Made by a program: the position numbers and the translations under genes. A stretch of DNA of 64,000 nt from JBBQWZ01 sp038210135 (GTDB lineage: Bacteria; Acidobacteriota; Terriglobia; Bryobacterales; Bryobacteraceae): positions 1 through 64,000 of the forward strand of contig JBBQWZ010000029.1 in NCBI GenBank assembly GCA_038210135.1, in the 5' to 3' direction. The notes below the pieces were generated by a model. The model was given only the letters and a program-made list of their open reading frames with translations. It made no database searches and was not told the origin of the DNA. Shown here piece by piece: positions 1 through 8,397 of this stretch (within the stretch, counting starts at the first letter, position 1; every line of letters begins with the position of its first letter).

Positions 1-223
1 CCCTTGGAAAACGCTCCCGCGTTTCCCACATTCCCACAGCGCCTACGATTGCTTCTTTCCTCAAACAAAAAAGAAAGACTCCAGCCTCACCCACCCTCAA
101 CGCCCCGCTTCAGGCTCATCCTTCGATGAGAAAATGCTGTGGCTCGTCGGAGGAGGCGAGTTTCAGCGCCCGAAGATGAAGTCTCGAACAACCGCCCGGA
201 AAGCGGCTTGCCGCGGGAGCTCG

Positions 224-988
224 TTAAGCCTTGCGAAAACGGCGGGCGAGACCGAGACCGATCAGCCCGGCGCCAATTAGGGACATCGTCATCGGCTCCG
301 GCACGTTGTTGCCGGTTATGATGTCGTTCGCGCAGGTCGCCGATGCGAACGAGATGCCGAAATTCGCGCTGCCGAAGTCGCTCAAGAATCCAGCAGGAAG
401 GCTGCTGAATGCGAGGCGGATGTCGAGTTCCGCGGCAGTGGTTCCGTTGCCGTTGGCGAGCACGCTGACGGTGCCCAAGGAAAGAGCAGAGAGCGATCCG
501 CCCGCATTCCGCAGCCAAACATTGCTGCCGTTGCGGAAAATGCTGCCAGACGATCCCATCACATTGTCGGAGGTCTCGACGCCGTTCGCGACGCTATTCA
601 CCTGATACAGTTCGCCCGCCGTCAGGGTCGAACCACCGGTGCGGGCGCCAGTGTTGCCGGATTCGCCGTGCGCCGTGATCGCTACGCCATACTTTACGAC
701 ACCATTCATAGTGAAAAGAAGATCGCCCACGAACAACTGATAGTTGCCACCGCCCGCAAACGGCGCGAGCGTGGAATTGCCGAAATTCGTAAAAATGTCG
801 AACTGACCCGCCGAGGCGTTGGTTGTGAACACGCCCTTTTGGACATCGAACTTGAGCGGGTCTCCGATCACATCGCAAGCCGGACTCGCACAGGAACTGC
901 CAGGAAACGGGTCGATAACGGTGAAGGAAGATCCGAACGCGGCGACAGAAAAGCTGAGCCAGAGAATCGCGAAGAGTGTGTGTTTCAT
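224..988 (-). CDS. PEP-CTERM sorted secreted protein
   Basis: A 254-residue exported protein. It opens with a signal peptide (MKHTLFAILWLSFSVAAFGS) and ends with the canonical PEP-CTERM tripartite tail: VPEP, a short hydrophobic helix, then basic residues (ARRFRKA). In characterised systems this tail is processed by an exosortase and the protein goes to the cell surface or the exopolysaccharide matrix; no exosortase is in the window. The Gly/Ser/Thr/Asn-rich middle shows no recognisable enzyme domain. I chose the ATG at 988 because GGAG lies 12 bases upstream; the ATG at 1006 sits on that ribosome site and would add six polar residues. The gene follows feoB on the same strand across a 157-base gap holding repeated motifs, so it probably has its own promoter. 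Confidence 0.85.
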   Translation of the reverse strand: MKHTLFAILWLSFSVAAFGSSFTVIDPFPGSSCASPACDVIGDPLKFDVQKGVFTTNASAGQFDIFTNFGNSTLAPFAGGGNYQLFVGDLLFTMNGVVKYGVAITAHGESGNTGARTGGSTLTAGELYQVNSVANGVETSDNVMGSSGSIFRNGSNVWLRNAGGSLSALSLGTVSVLANGNGTTAAELDIRLAFSSLPAGFLSDFGSANFGISFASATCANDIITGNNVPEPMTMSLIGAGLIGLGLARRFRKA

Positions 989-1050
989 TGCTTTGGTATG
1001 CTCCAAAGCAAAGATAGGCGCCGGGCTCGATTGCAGCCTATGAAGCCAAC

Positions 1051-1124
1051 GTACTTATAGTACTGGAAATCGCCCAGTACTAAGGCGTTTATTGGGTCTC
1101 CCCTAAGGTAGGCCAAACCTAAGG
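1051..1124 (-). promoter_or_regulatory. Repeat-rich control region upstream of the PEP-CTERM gene
   Basis: Two kinds of repeat lie between feoB and the PEP-CTERM start. TAGTACTGG at 1059-1067 and CCAGTACTA at 1074-1082 form a perfect 9-base inverted repeat with a 6-base centre. CCTAAGG occurs at 1102-1108 and again at 1118-1124, 16 bases apart. A further GTACTTATAGTAC palindrome-like block spans 1051-1063. Such arrangements usually bind dimeric regulators. The regulator is unknown, and no clear sigma-70 hexamers were found. Confidence 0.5.
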
Positions 1125-1145
1125 AAAATACCCCAGCTCAACGGG

Positions 1146-3110
1146 TTACGAGAGAAAAAAAGGTACTAGATGGTAGGTCGCCAGAGCCCCGAGATAGGCA
1201 AGTACGAACATGTAGGAAAACTGGATAATCGGCCATTTCCAGCCGCCGGTTTCCCGCCGGACCACCGCCACGGTGGACATGCACTGCATGGCGAAGGCGA
1301 AAAAGACTAACAGCGCGGCGGCGCCTGGAATCGACAGGTCGCGCCGTAGCTCCTGCTGTAAATCTCCCGCGGTTCCCGTGAGTGAAAGCACCGGTTCCCC
1401 TTCGTCGGAATTGCCTTCGATTCCATAAATCGTGCCCAGGGTTCCGACGATGACTTCGCGCGCGGCCAGAGACGTAATCAGCCCGACGCCAATTTTCCAG
1501 TTAAACCCCAGGGGCTTGATCGCAGGCTCCACCGCATGGCCGACCATGCCGACGAAGCTGTCCCCGATCGCCGGCGCTTTGCCGTCATGAAACGGAACAT
1601 GTCCAAGCACCCAGATCACGACGGCGACAGTCAGGATAACCGTTCCCGCCCGCTTGAGGAACACCTTTCCGCGATCCACCAGGCGCAAACCCAGCGACTT
1701 CAGGGTGGGCCAGCGGTAGGGCGGCATCTCAAGGACGAAGGACGTCCGGCGGCTCTTGAGGATCGTCGATTTCAGGACGCGCGCCGTGACCATTGCCGCC
1801 AGAAAGCCGAGCACATACAACGCGATCATGGCCGCCGTGCCCGATCCCATGAAGGGACCGATCAGATTTTTCTCCGGAATGAAAGCCGCGATGATCAGCG
1901 TGTAAACCGGAATCCGCGCCGAACAGGTCATAAACGGCGCGATCAGAATGGTGGCGATGCGATCCCGCTTATTCTCGATCGTCCGCGTCGCCATGATCGC
2001 CGGAACCGCGCAGGCGTAGGCCGAAAGAAGTGGAATGAAACTCTTACCCTCGAGGCCGAACCTCGACATCGTGCGGTCGGCGATGAGGGCGGCGCGGGCC
2101 AGGTAGCCCGAATCCTCAAGGATCCCGATAAACAGGAACAGCAGCAGAATCTGCGGCAGAAACACGACGACGCTGCCGACTCCCGCCCATACGCCGTCGA
2201 TCAGCAAGCTCTTCAGAATCGAATCCGGCAGCAAACTGCCCAGCAGACCTCCGCCCCAGGCGAACAGCTGCTTCATCCCGTCCATGATCGGTTGCGCGCC
2301 GGCGAAGATGGTCTGGAAAACCGCGAGGACTACCAGGACGAAAACTGCCGGACCCGCCCACCGATGCAGGAACACCCGATCCAGCCGGCGCGTCCACAGC
2401 GGTGGCGCCGGAGCGTGATAGCCGGCCTTCTGGTTAATCGCCGTCGCCCACTGGCGGCATTTCGGAATATCCTGCAGGACGGGCAGTTCCATCCGCTTGA
2501 AGGCCGGAGCCTCTTTTTGCGCCGCCGCTGCGGTCGTCGTTCCTTCGAGGAATTGCGTGATCCTGTCGATGCCCGTTCCCTTGGCCGCGCTGATCAGCGC
2601 CACCGGCGCGCCCAGTTGCTGCGCTAGTGCAGCCGCGTCGATCTCACCGCTGCGGCGCGCCAGATCGTCCGCCATATTGAGGATCACCAGCGTCGGAAGC
2701 CCAAGGCTCAGCACCGGAGCGGCCAGCACCAAGTGGCGCCCTAAGTTGGTCGAATCCAGAATCAGCAGGACCGAGTCCGGCTTGGGCAGATCCTTCATGT
2801 CGCCGCGCAGGACATCCGCGGTAACCCGCTCGTCCTCGGTGCGGGGCGACAGGCTGTACACGCCCGGAAGATCGACCAGGTAGACTTCGCGATGCCCGGA
2901 AAGCGGAGCCTTGCCAACGCGGTGCTCCACCGTGACCCCGGGGAAATTGGCTACGGTCTGCCGAAGTCCGGTCAGCCGGTTAAATAGAGTGGATTTGCCC
3001 GAATTGGGCGGACCGACGATCGCGACCACATGTTTTCGCGCCGCCTGCGGCAACGGCGCAATCGTCACCAGTGTGGGACTGGCGAGCCCGGAACTGTGGC
3101 AGTCGGCCAT
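1146..3110 (-). CDS. feoB: Ferrous iron transport protein B
   Basis: GTP-binding inner-membrane Fe(II) permease, 654 residues, at the short end of the family. The N-terminal G domain shows G1 GPPNSGKS at residues 33-40, the effector Thr in FPGVT, G3 DLPG at 80-83, G4 NMAD at 145-148 and G5 SAAKGTG. The C-terminal part from about residue 240 is polytopic and contains the two Gate segments and the FeoB core (GILEDSGYLARAA, SLAAREVIVGTLG). The start lies 9 bases after the feoA stop, so the two are almost certainly one transcript. The family role, anaerobic or acidic Fe(II) uptake, is established; nothing here departs from it. No FeoC is encoded alongside. Confidence 0.96.
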   Translation of the reverse strand: MADCHSSGLASPTLVTIAPLPQAARKHVVAIVGPPNSGKSTLFNRLTGLRQTVANFPGVTVEHRVGKAPLSGHREVYLVDLPGVYSLSPRTEDERVTADVLRGDMKDLPKPDSVLLILDSTNLGRHLVLAAPVLSLGLPTLVILNMADDLARRSGEIDAAALAQQLGAPVALISAAKGTGIDRITQFLEGTTTAAAAQKEAPAFKRMELPVLQDIPKCRQWATAINQKAGYHAPAPPLWTRRLDRVFLHRWAGPAVFVLVVLAVFQTIFAGAQPIMDGMKQLFAWGGGLLGSLLPDSILKSLLIDGVWAGVGSVVVFLPQILLLFLFIGILEDSGYLARAALIADRTMSRFGLEGKSFIPLLSAYACAVPAIMATRTIENKRDRIATILIAPFMTCSARIPVYTLIIAAFIPEKNLIGPFMGSGTAAMIALYVLGFLAAMVTARVLKSTILKSRRTSFVLEMPPYRWPTLKSLGLRLVDRGKVFLKRAGTVILTVAVVIWVLGHVPFHDGKAPAIGDSFVGMVGHAVEPAIKPLGFNWKIGVGLITSLAAREVIVGTLGTIYGIEGNSDEGEPVLSLTGTAGDLQQELRRDLSIPGAAALLVFFAFAMQCMSTVAVVRRETGGWKWPIIQFSYMFVLAYLGALATYHLVPFFLS

Positions 3111-3119
3111 GACGCGGAT

Positions 3120-3398
3120 CTATTCCGGGTTCGTTCGCAGAATCAGGCAACGCGCGGTCTCCCGCCGCAACGCCACTTCCGAGCCGTCCACGCGGAACAC
3201 CCGAGGATCGCCACCCGGAGCGCATCGCGCGGGCGTGATCTCGTGTCCAGGCACAAACCCCATTTCCATCAGCCTCTGCGCCAGTTCAGCAGGCAGGTCC
3301 AGGCGCTCCAAGATGCCCGTTTCGCCTTCGGAAAGTTCCGAGAGATTCGCAGCAGCGCCAGTGCGCTCTACCGATCTCTTCTTGAAACTCAGTTGCAT
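3120..3398 (-). CDS. feoA: Ferrous iron transport protein A
   Basis: A 92-residue cytoplasmic SH3-like protein that partners FeoB. The family core is visible: LSELSEGETGILERL, then LAQRLMEMGFVPG, which matches the usual L-R-L-x-E-M-G-hydrophobic-x-x-G signature, then a C-terminal beta strand (CLILRTNPE). The first ~18 residues (MQLSFKKRSVERTG) precede the usual FeoA start and could be an extension. The gene lies directly upstream of feoB. A strong promoter places the likely transcript start only about four bases before the ATG, so the message may be essentially leaderless. Confidence 0.93.
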   Translation of the reverse strand: MQLSFKKRSVERTGAAANLSELSEGETGILERLDLPAELAQRLMEMGFVPGHEITPARCAPGGDPRVFRVDGSEVALRRETARCLILRTNPE

Positions 3399-3408
3399 AT
3401 ACGATCTC

Positions 3409-3437
3409 AGTATCTTGCTACTTCATTCACCTGTCAA
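3409..3437 (-). promoter_or_regulatory. Sigma-70-type promoter of feoAB
   Basis: On the minus strand TTGACA (3432-3437) is followed after exactly 17 bases by GATACT (3409-3414). The predicted start, near 3402, is about four bases ahead of the feoA ATG at 3398. No convincing 19-base Fur box was seen over it, though a degenerate site cannot be excluded by eye. Confidence 0.7.
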
Positions 3438-3635
3438 GTACTTCAGACGCAATCCGCTCGCTCCCAGTTGCAACAGTATGTACGGCGGGGTGAATGGCGG
3501 AATCGGCGGATCGAACAGGACTTCTCCTATAGTGTGTACTCCATGGGATAATTCTCACGCGATCTTGGACCCGCAAAGCAGTCCGCCAGGAATCGCCGCA
3601 AATGGTCTAGAATCACGCTGAGGAGAAGCCCATCC

Positions 3636-4163
3636 ATGAAATCCCTGTCAATCCTATTTCTAGCCTGCTCAGCCGCCGCCTTCGCGCAGCCCGAAACCGC
3701 CAAGCCTGACCTCGTTGTCGCCAGTTCCAAAGGCTTCTATACCTATGCCAAGACAGAGGTTCTGAAAGCCGCCGAGAAAATGCCGGCGGACAGTTATTCG
3801 TTCCGCCCGACCGACGACGTGCGGACCTTTGCGGAAGTACTGGGACACATCGCAGACGCAACTTACGGAATTTGCGGGGGCGCCGTCGGAGATAAACCAC
3901 CGGCTGTGAGCGTCGAGAAGACAAAAAGGGCGAAACCGGAGGTGATGGCAGCCCTCAAAGAAGCGTTTGCTTACTGCGACGGCGTCTGGGCCGGAATGAC
4001 TGCCAACAAAATGCTCGAAACCGCAACCATGTTCGGCGGCCCGAAAACCCGGGTCAGCATCCTGGACTTCAATACCGGACATACCTACGAGCATTACGGA
4101 AATCTCTCTACTTATATGAGAATGAAGAAGATTGTTCCGCCTTCCACCGCTGAGGCGCATTAA
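3636..4163 (+). CDS. Exported DinB-fold protein, copy 1
   Basis: 175 residues with a signal peptide (MKSLSILFLACSAAAFAQ) and a DinB/YfiT-like four-helix bundle. The metal-binding histidines are in place: one in EVLGHIADA and two in GHTYEHYGN, spaced HxxxH. Cytoplasmic relatives include mycothiol- and bacillithiol-dependent transferases; the substrate of this exported form is unknown. GAGGAG lies about 11 bases before the ATG. A homologous gene follows 132 bases downstream and shares the blocks KMPxDxxSxxPTxDVRxFxEVLGHIADA and the C-terminal HYGNL, so the pair arose by tandem duplication. Confidence 0.85.
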   Translation: MKSLSILFLACSAAAFAQPETAKPDLVVASSKGFYTYAKTEVLKAAEKMPADSYSFRPTDDVRTFAEVLGHIADATYGICGGAVGDKPPAVSVEKTKRAKPEVMAALKEAFAYCDGVWAGMTANKMLETATMFGGPKTRVSILDFNTGHTYEHYGNLSTYMRMKKIVPPSTAEAH

Positions 4164-4295
4164 AGTTTCCACCAACGGCCCTTTTTCCGCGACCAACGGC
4201 CCTCGAATCGCGTCTCATCACGAGATACGGCGGACGGAACGTAATGAAGGCATAAGGTCCGCGTAATAGACCCTTAAAGGAGTTCACTAGAGACC

Positions 4296-4802
4296 ATGAA
4301 GACTTTCTTTCTGCTTGCCCTGTTCGCCGCCAGTTCGTTCGCCCAGACGCCCTCCGTCATGAAGGGCTCACTCGGCACCTACTCGATCTCGAAAACCAAC
4401 ATCATGAAGAGCGCCGAGAAGATGCCGGAAGACAATTTCTCGTACAAACCCACCGCCGACGTCCGCAGTTTCGGCGAAGTGCTTGGCCACATCGCGGACG
4501 CGCAATACCTGTTCTGCTCGGCCGTGCTGGGCGGCGAAGCGCCGAAGAGCTCCGTCGAGAAAACCTGGAAATCCAAGGCGGGTCTGATCGAAGATTTGAA
4601 GACCGCCTTCGCCTACTGCGACAAAGCCTACGCCGGAGCGGACGAAACCGCGAATAAGGCCGTCAAATTTTTCGGCCGCGATTCGACAGTGATCAACACG
4701 CTCGATTTCAACACCGCCCACAACTTCGAGCACTACGGAAACCTGGTCACCTACATGCGCCTGAAAGGGATCGTTCCCCCGTCGAGCGAGCCGCGTAAGT
4801 AA
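4296..4802 (+). CDS. Exported DinB-fold protein, copy 2
   Basis: 168 residues, paralogous to the preceding gene. Signal peptide MKTFFLLALFAASSFAQ, then a DinB fold with histidines in EVLGHIADAQYL and in NTAHNFEHYGN. It differs from copy 1 mainly in the middle helix (residues 95-125). AAAGGAG lies about 12 bases before the start. A rho-independent terminator begins 17 bases after the stop, so the pair appears to form one unit. Function is unassigned beyond a likely metal-dependent small-molecule role in the envelope. Confidence 0.86.
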   Translation: MKTFFLLALFAASSFAQTPSVMKGSLGTYSISKTNIMKSAEKMPEDNFSYKPTADVRSFGEVLGHIADAQYLFCSAVLGGEAPKSSVEKTWKSKAGLIEDLKTAFAYCDKAYAGADETANKAVKFFGRDSTVINTLDFNTAHNFEHYGNLVTYMRLKGIVPPSSEPRK

Positions 4803-4819
4803 CTCTGTACGGAAAGACG

Positions 4820-4855
4820 AGGCCGGATCCAGGAAACTGATATCCGGCCTTTCTC
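4820..4855. terminator. Bidirectional rho-independent terminator
   Basis: AGGCCGGAT (4820-4828) pairs perfectly with ATCCGGCCT (4842-4850) around a 13-base loop, followed by TTCTC. It lies between the second DinB gene and the convergent hicA, whose stop is at 4854, and could serve both. Confidence 0.75.
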
Positions 4856-5126
4856 ATTCCGCGGTTGGACAAAAAGTGCGGCTAAGCTCATTGCTCTTTC
4901 GGAGCAGCCTTAAAAATTCCTCGATCGAAAGCCCAGCATCTCGAATGATGGAACGCAGTAACGGGTCCTTGATCGAGCGCGATTTGTGCATTGGAACGAC
5001 CGTTCTCGCTCCAGTAGCAGGCAGAATCAGAATGAGATGACTTCCCTTCTGCCGGTCCTCCACAAACCCGCTCCGTTTGAGGGCACGAACGATTTTGAGT
5101 GCCGTTAACGATGGCAGCTTAGCCAT
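4854..5126 (-). CDS. hicA: HicA-type mRNA interferase toxin
   Basis: 90 residues with the HicA double-stranded-RNA-binding-like fold. Seen: KIVRALKRSGF at the N-terminus, then the catalytic-histidine block KGSHLILI, then VVPMHKSRSIKDPLLRSIIRDAGLS, a textbook HicA C-terminal half. HicA cleaves mRNA independently of ribosomes and is neutralised by HicB. The start is one base beyond the hicB stop. The order hicB-hicA is the less common one. The tail after residue 75 is longer than in many homologues. Confidence 0.88.
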   Translation of the reverse strand: MAKLPSLTALKIVRALKRSGFVEDRQKGSHLILILPATGARTVVPMHKSRSIKDPLLRSIIRDAGLSIEEFLRLLRKSNELSRTFCPTAE

Positions 5127-5127
5127 G

Positions 5128-5370
5128 TCAGGCCGGAACCGTTACCCGGCCTTGAAAGGAACGCCCCTCTTGAGGGGCAGCCTCTCCGTGAGCAGCCAGG
5201 CTTTCGAGATAGAGGGAAATGGCCTCTTTCACGTTGGATTCTGCCTCGACCAAATCTTCCCCTTGGGTGTGGCATCCAGGCAACGCGGGCACGAAGGCCA
5301 CGTAGCCGCCCTCAGGCGCTTCTTCATAGAAAACCGTGTAAGACAGCATCCGGGCGCCTTTGCGATTCAT
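5128..5370 (-). CDS. hicB: HicB-type antitoxin
   Basis: 80 residues with the HicB partial RNase-H-like fold: YTVFYEEAPEGGYVAFVPALPGCHTQGEDLVEAESNVKEAI is the diagnostic block (string shown in parts: GGYVAFVPALPGC, then TQGEDLVEAESN). There is no obvious C-terminal ribbon-helix-helix or HTH domain, so it is a short form that may bind DNA poorly. Translation could also begin at the ATG at 5349 (MLSYTVFYEE), which fits the family start better. Stop and hicA start are one base apart. Confidence 0.87.
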   Translation of the reverse strand: MNRKGARMLSYTVFYEEAPEGGYVAFVPALPGCHTQGEDLVEAESNVKEAISLYLESLAAHGEAAPQEGRSFQGRVTVPA

Positions 5371-5476
5371 CGTCCTAATTGTATTTCTATTTCGTCTACG
5401 CGGAAGGCGAGAGTGCGGAACGATCGAACGGTTCCGGCTTTGCGTTCTTTCCGGGCCGCCAATTATACGAGCCGCG

Positions 5477-5486
5477 TAGTATACTA
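5477..5486 (+). promoter_or_regulatory. Palindrome ahead of higBA
   Basis: TAGTATACTA is a perfect 10-base palindrome ending five bases before the higB ATG, in an AT-rich patch within otherwise GC-rich DNA. Toxin-antitoxin operons are usually autoregulated at such sites, so it is a candidate operator overlapping the -10 region. This is inference from position and symmetry. Confidence 0.45.
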
Positions 5487-5491
5487 AGCGT

Positions 5492-5767
5492 ATGATCCGG
5501 TCTTGCCGAAATGCCGAGACCGAAGTGGTATTGAAAGGCCAGCGATCGAGGAAGTTCGGCGCGATTCAGAAGCAAGCGGAAATTCGATTGGCCGCCCTGG
5601 ACAGCGCGGTCTCCTTATCGGATCTAAGCTTCCCCGGCTATCGTCCGGAGAAACTGAAGGGCGATCGAAGAGGCCAGTTCAGTATTCGTATCAACGATCA
5701 ATGTCGGATCTGCTTTCAATGGCGGGAGGACGGAGCGCACCATGTCGAAATCACTAATTACCACTGA
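5492..5767 (+). CDS. higB: HigB/RelE-superfamily toxin
   Basis: 91 residues with the HigB (killer, RelE-fold) pattern: LDSAVSLSDLSFPGYRPEKLKGDRRGQ, seen as PGYRPEKLKGDRRGQFSI, then RINDQCRICFQW, ending HHVEITNYH. Members are ribosome-dependent mRNA endonucleases. The gene overlaps higA by 26 bases, the usual toxin-first higBA arrangement. It diverges from hicAB, with 121 bases between the two starts. Confidence 0.9.
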   Translation: MIRSCRNAETEVVLKGQRSRKFGAIQKQAEIRLAALDSAVSLSDLSFPGYRPEKLKGDRRGQFSIRINDQCRICFQWREDGAHHVEITNYH

Positions 5768-6062
5768 GCGTAAGAGGCCCCCGATTCATCCCGGCGACGT
5801 CCTCGCCGACGTGCTTTCCGAGGCGGCGGTCACCGCCAACTCGGCGGCCCTCGCGATGCGAATTCCTTCCAATCGCCTGACCATGATTATCAAAGGTCAG
5901 CGTTCCGTCACCGCCGATACGGCAATGCGGTTGGCTCACTATTTCGGCAATTCAGCGCAATTCTGGATGAATCTACAACTCCGCTATGACCTGCAAGTGG
6001 CCGAAGCGAACGCCGCGATCCGCATCGCGTCCGAAGTGCAGCCATTGGGCAAACTCGCCTGA
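5742..6062 (+). CDS. higA: HigA-family XRE antitoxin
   Basis: 106 residues. The HigA signature is clear: PPIHPGDVLADVLSEAAVT, then an HTH (NSAALAMRIPSNRLTMIIKG), then TADTAMRLAHYFGNSAQFWMNLQ. It neutralises HigB and represses the operon in studied homologues. It is translationally coupled to higB by a 26-base overlap. It converges on the AAA+ ATPase gene, leaving only seven bases between the stops. Confidence 0.93.
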   Translation: MSKSLITTERKRPPIHPGDVLADVLSEAAVTANSAALAMRIPSNRLTMIIKGQRSVTADTAMRLAHYFGNSAQFWMNLQLRYDLQVAEANAAIRIASEVQPLGKLA

Positions 6063-6069
6063 CTTTCCA

Positions 6070-7221
6070 TCAGGCCGCGAATTTCAGAACCAGGTTCTTC
6101 TGGTCCGCCGCCAGATCGATCACCACGTGCGAAGCCGGCGGAATCCGGTTCGCGGACACCAGCATCGCCAACGGCTGGACCACCCTCTTCTGTAGCGTCC
6201 GCTTTAATTCGCGCGCCCCATACTCATCGCTCGTTCCTTCTTCGAGCAGATATTCCTTGCCCGCGTCCGTAATTCCCAATCCGAAAGCACGCTCATCCAA
6301 CCGCCGGTTAATCAAATCCTGTAACGCGTCGATCTGCAAATCCAGAATGCCCGCCATGGTGGCCCGCGATAAGGGCTGGTACGTCACAATCGCATCGATC
6401 CGATTGACGAACTCCGGCGGGAACTTGTTCTTCACCGCTTTCAGTCCGATGTTCTCGATCTTCTTCCGCGAGGGGGCGCGCGCGATGCCAATGCCCTCGC
6501 GATCCGCAATGGCTTCGAAGCCGAAGTCCGGAGCTAAGTGTTTGCGCATCGCCCGCGCACCCAGATTCGACGTCATGAAAATCATCGTCCGTTCGAAATT
6601 GACGGTCGTATTGTCGCCCAGCCGCAGCGTCCCCTTATCCAGAATGCCGAGTAGCAATCTCTGCAGGCTGGACGCGGCCTTTTCGATCTCGTCAAAAAGA
6701 ATCAGCGAGAGGCTGGAATTCTCGCTCGTCACCGCGTTCAGCTTGGCCTGATTCAGCATCGGCTGCGTTTCACGATGGCCCAGGTATCCCGGCGGTGCGC
6801 CGATCAATTTCGCGACTTCGTGTTCCATCTGGAACTCGCCGCAGTCGATACGGATCAGGCTCTTCTCACTTCCATGCAGCACGTCGGCCAGTGCCTCGAC
6901 GGTACGCGTCTTGCCCGTCCCCGTAGGACCCAGCAATAAAAATACTCCCGCCGGACGCCCTTCCGGCGAGAGTCCGGATTGATACATCTCAATGTGCGGA
7001 ACGATCGCACGCATCGCCTCCGGCTGCCCGAGAACCCGAGCGCCGAGCAGGCTTCTTAGGTTGTCCACCGGATCCGCCGGCAGGTGGCGAATTCCCGGCG
7101 CGCGCCGGATCTTTGGCGGAAGAATGCTGTTCTTCAAAATCTCCTCCAGTCGAATCGCTGTCGCTTGCGGCCACAGTATAGAATCCCCGAACCAGGGATT
7201 CGGCCTTGGCCCGTCCTGCAA
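6070..7221 (-). CDS. Stand-alone ClpA/ClpB D2-like AAA+ ATPase
   Basis: 383 residues holding one AAA+ module of the Clp/Hsp100 D2 class. Seen: Walker A GPTGTGKT near residue 100, pore-loop-like block GAPPGYLGH, Walker B LILFDEIEKA, sensor 1 TSNLGARAM, an arginine-finger-like stretch FPPEFVNRID, and a ClpB D2-small domain with sensor 2 GARELKRTLQ. There is no N domain, no D1 and no coiled-coil middle domain, so it is far shorter than ClpA or ClpB and is not ClpX (no zinc-binding domain). It lies 30 bases downstream of wecB. It is probably an unfoldase or remodelling ATPase; its client is unknown. Confidence 0.85.
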   Translation of the reverse strand: MQDGPRPNPWFGDSILWPQATAIRLEEILKNSILPPKIRRAPGIRHLPADPVDNLRSLLGARVLGQPEAMRAIVPHIEMYQSGLSPEGRPAGVFLLLGPTGTGKTRTVEALADVLHGSEKSLIRIDCGEFQMEHEVAKLIGAPPGYLGHRETQPMLNQAKLNAVTSENSSLSLILFDEIEKAASSLQRLLLGILDKGTLRLGDNTTVNFERTMIFMTSNLGARAMRKHLAPDFGFEAIADREGIGIARAPSRKKIENIGLKAVKNKFPPEFVNRIDAIVTYQPLSRATMAGILDLQIDALQDLINRRLDERAFGLGITDAGKEYLLEEGTSDEYGARELKRTLQKRVVQPLAMLVSANRIPPASHVVIDLAADQKNLVLKFAA

Positions 7222-7251
7222 GCCGCCCGCATCACGCGGAATCTGGAGTTT

Positions 7252-8370
7252 TTATTGCTTGAAGAATGAATAGATTGCGTCCGAAATGCGAGCGCTCGAG
7301 CGGCCGTCGCCGTAAGGGTTGTGAACGGCGGAACGCCGTGCGTATTCCCGCGGGTCGTCGAGCAGCCGCTCAGCAGCCGCGACGATCCGCCCGCGGTCGG
7401 AATTTCCGGTTAGTTCCGCAGTGCCCGCGGCCACCCCTTCCGGACGCTCCGTGCGGTCGCGGAGGACCAGCACGGGCTTGCCGAAAGAAGGAGCCTCTTC
7501 CTGAATTCCACCCGAATCGGTGAGGATCAAATACGCGCGCCGTAGCAGATCCAGAAACTCCACATAGCCGAGCGGCGAAATCAGGTGAATCGACGGATGG
7601 CCGCGCAGCAACCGGTTCACCGGATCCTGCACGTTCGGATTCGGATGGACCGGATATACGATCTCGACGTCGCTACGCCCGGCGAGTTCGCCAATCGCGG
7701 AACAGATCTCTTCAAAGCCGACGCCGAAGCTCTCGCGCCGGTGCGCCGTCACCAAAATCAGCTTCTTGCTCTCGTCGAGCGCAAGGGAAAGCCCGGAAGA
7801 AATGCGCTTCTCGACCAACGAATCGCGGACATACAGCGCCGCGTCGATTCCTGTGTTCCCGGTCACAAAGATGCGGTTTTCCGCAACCCGCTCCCGGCGC
7901 AGCGCTTCGGCCGCGCCTTCCGTCGCCGCAAAATGCAGCGCAGCCAAACGCGTAGTCAGCACGCGATTCATCTCTTCTGGAAACGGATGATCGAAATCGT
8001 AGGTGCGGAGTCCGGCTTCGACATGGCCCACCGGAATGCGCGCCTGAAATGCGGCGAGCGCTCCGCACAGGGTGCTGGTCGTGTCGCCCTGCACCAACAC
8101 CATATCCGGCTTCGCCGCGGAAAGCACCGGAGCAAGGCTCTCTAAAATGCGCCCCGACAAGACCGCCAACGATTGACCCGGCGTCATCAGGTTGAAATCG
8201 TAGTCCGGCACGATCCGAAAAACTTCGAGAACCTGATCGAGCAACCCGCGATGTTGCGCGGTCACGCACACCGAAACGCGGAATCGCTTGTCGCTTTGAA
8301 GTTGGCGGATGAGGGGAGAAAGTTTGATCGCCTCGGGCCGAGTGCCGAAGACGAGGAGGACATGGATCAC
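7252..8370 (-). CDS. wecB: UDP-N-acetylglucosamine 2-epimerase (non-hydrolysing)
   Basis: 372 residues, full length. It interconverts UDP-GlcNAc and UDP-ManNAc for surface-polysaccharide synthesis in the cytoplasm. Family blocks: FGTRPEAIKLSPLIRQL at the N-terminus, VQGDTTSTL, GHVEAGLRTYD with the catalytic Glu and His region, VTAHRRESFG, and LTDSGGIQEEAPSFGKPVLVLRDRTERPE. It lies 27 bases downstream of infA and 30 bases upstream of the AAA+ gene, so the three may be co-transcribed. No ManNAc dehydrogenase is nearby. Confidence 0.95.
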   Translation of the reverse strand: MIHVLLVFGTRPEAIKLSPLIRQLQSDKRFRVSVCVTAQHRGLLDQVLEVFRIVPDYDFNLMTPGQSLAVLSGRILESLAPVLSAAKPDMVLVQGDTTSTLCGALAAFQARIPVGHVEAGLRTYDFDHPFPEEMNRVLTTRLAALHFAATEGAAEALRRERVAENRIFVTGNTGIDAALYVRDSLVEKRISSGLSLALDESKKLILVTAHRRESFGVGFEEICSAIGELAGRSDVEIVYPVHPNPNVQDPVNRLLRGHPSIHLISPLGYVEFLDLLRRAYLILTDSGGIQEEAPSFGKPVLVLRDRTERPEGVAAGTAELTGNSDRGRIVAAAERLLDDPREYARRSAVHNPYGDGRSSARISDAIYSFFKQ

Positions 8371-8397
8371 AAAAAGGGGGAAACGAAAACCACGCGC

